Under the pieces are notes generated by a model. The model was not told where the DNA came from. It saw nothing but the letters and a program-made list of their open reading frames with translations, and did no database searches. A stretch of 14,178 nucleotides of DNA. Source: Anaerolineales bacterium (GTDB taxonomy: Bacteria; Chloroflexota; Anaerolineae; 4572-78; J111). This document shows, piece by piece, positions 14,090-14,178 of this stretch; the first letter of the stretch is position 1; each line of letters opens with the position of its first letter. Made by a program: the position numbers and the translations under genes. The DNA is taken from NCBI GenBank assembly GCA_012032575.1, contig JAAUSP010000146.1:1-14178 (forward strand), given 5' to 3'.

Positions 14090-14178
14090 ATGAAAACCCG
14101 TTCAACGTGCAATCCAATTTCTTACCTGGCCCTGATTTTTTGCTTTTTACCATGCTGACCGCCTGCGGAGCCGCTCGC
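14090..14178 (+). pseudogene. Start of a lipoprotein gene, apparent frameshift, 3' end outside window
   Basis: GGAGG (14080-14084) stands 5 nt before ATG 14090. The frame reads a basic start and hydrophobic core (MKTRSTCNPISYLALIF) but stops at TGA 14156-14158. One extra T in the T6 run at 14136-14141 would instead give ALIFLLFTMLTACGAAR, a textbook lipoprotein signal with lipobox LTAC. So the gene is probably a lipoprotein precursor with a one-base deletion, from assembly error or true mutation. The mature protein lies beyond the window and cannot be named. Confidence 0.7.

Overview
The window reads like a chromosomal segment of a filamentous-type Chloroflexota (Anaerolineae or Caldilineae-like) bacterium. 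This placement is inferred from a VIT/vWA surface protein, an N-terminal SHOCT/WW-like module on a family-4 uracil-DNA glycosylase, a secreted beta-helix protein ending in FLPIVFK, a giant cyclase-ATPase-TPR protein, and many microrepeat hairpins. No rRNA, tRNA, CRISPR array, IS element or integrase was seen.

Layout. Positions 2-2352 (+) hold a surface VIT/vWA protein cut by the window edge, followed in another frame by a PKD-like domain, a Thr/Pro stalk and a C-terminal membrane anchor; the two parts are probably one gene split by a single missing T. Convergent to it, 2461-4536 (-) is a cytoplasmic-type molybdopterin/4Fe-4S oxidoreductase. A low-GC stretch then begins: a 295-bp divergent spacer, a secreted beta-helix protein (4832-5773, +), and the solute-binding half of a giant minus-strand gene (5782-10178). 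That giant gene appears as two overlapping ORFs because one base seems to be missing near 7889. It encodes tandem cyclase domains like eukaryotic soluble adenylyl cyclase, then an AAA/STAND ATPase, a TPR region and a complete SBP_bac_5 (OppA/DppA-like) domain.

The giant gene is the last of a minus-strand run: tsaE (13159-12653), tsaB (12528-11860), rimI (11860-11228), family-4 UDG (11224-10238), cyclase (10178-5782). TsaE and TsaB serve tRNA t6A synthesis, RimI is an N-acetyltransferase and the UDG repairs deaminated DNA. Spacing is 1-nt overlap (tsaB/rimI), 3 nt (rimI/udg) and 59 nt (udg/cyclase). Divergent from tsaE is a YfcE/MJ0936-like metallophosphoesterase (13275-14015, +) with its own promoter and a strong intrinsic terminator, then the start of a lipoprotein gene, apparently frameshifted and cut by the window end.

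Main points of interest: (i) the sAC-like cyclase fused to an apparently cytoplasmic solute-binding domain, a candidate one-protein nutrient/CO2-to-cAMP sensor; (ii) a perfect 9-bp palindrome around its ribosome binding site, ending at its start codon; (iii) several microrepeat or inverted-repeat elements, one lying exactly between the tsaB Shine-Dalgarno and start codon and others apparently inserted into or extending conserved proteins; (iv) a GC breakpoint inside the giant gene at the TPR/SBP junction; (v) three frame breaks, each repaired by adding one base, which suggests assembly indels or slippage rather than three separate pseudogenes.
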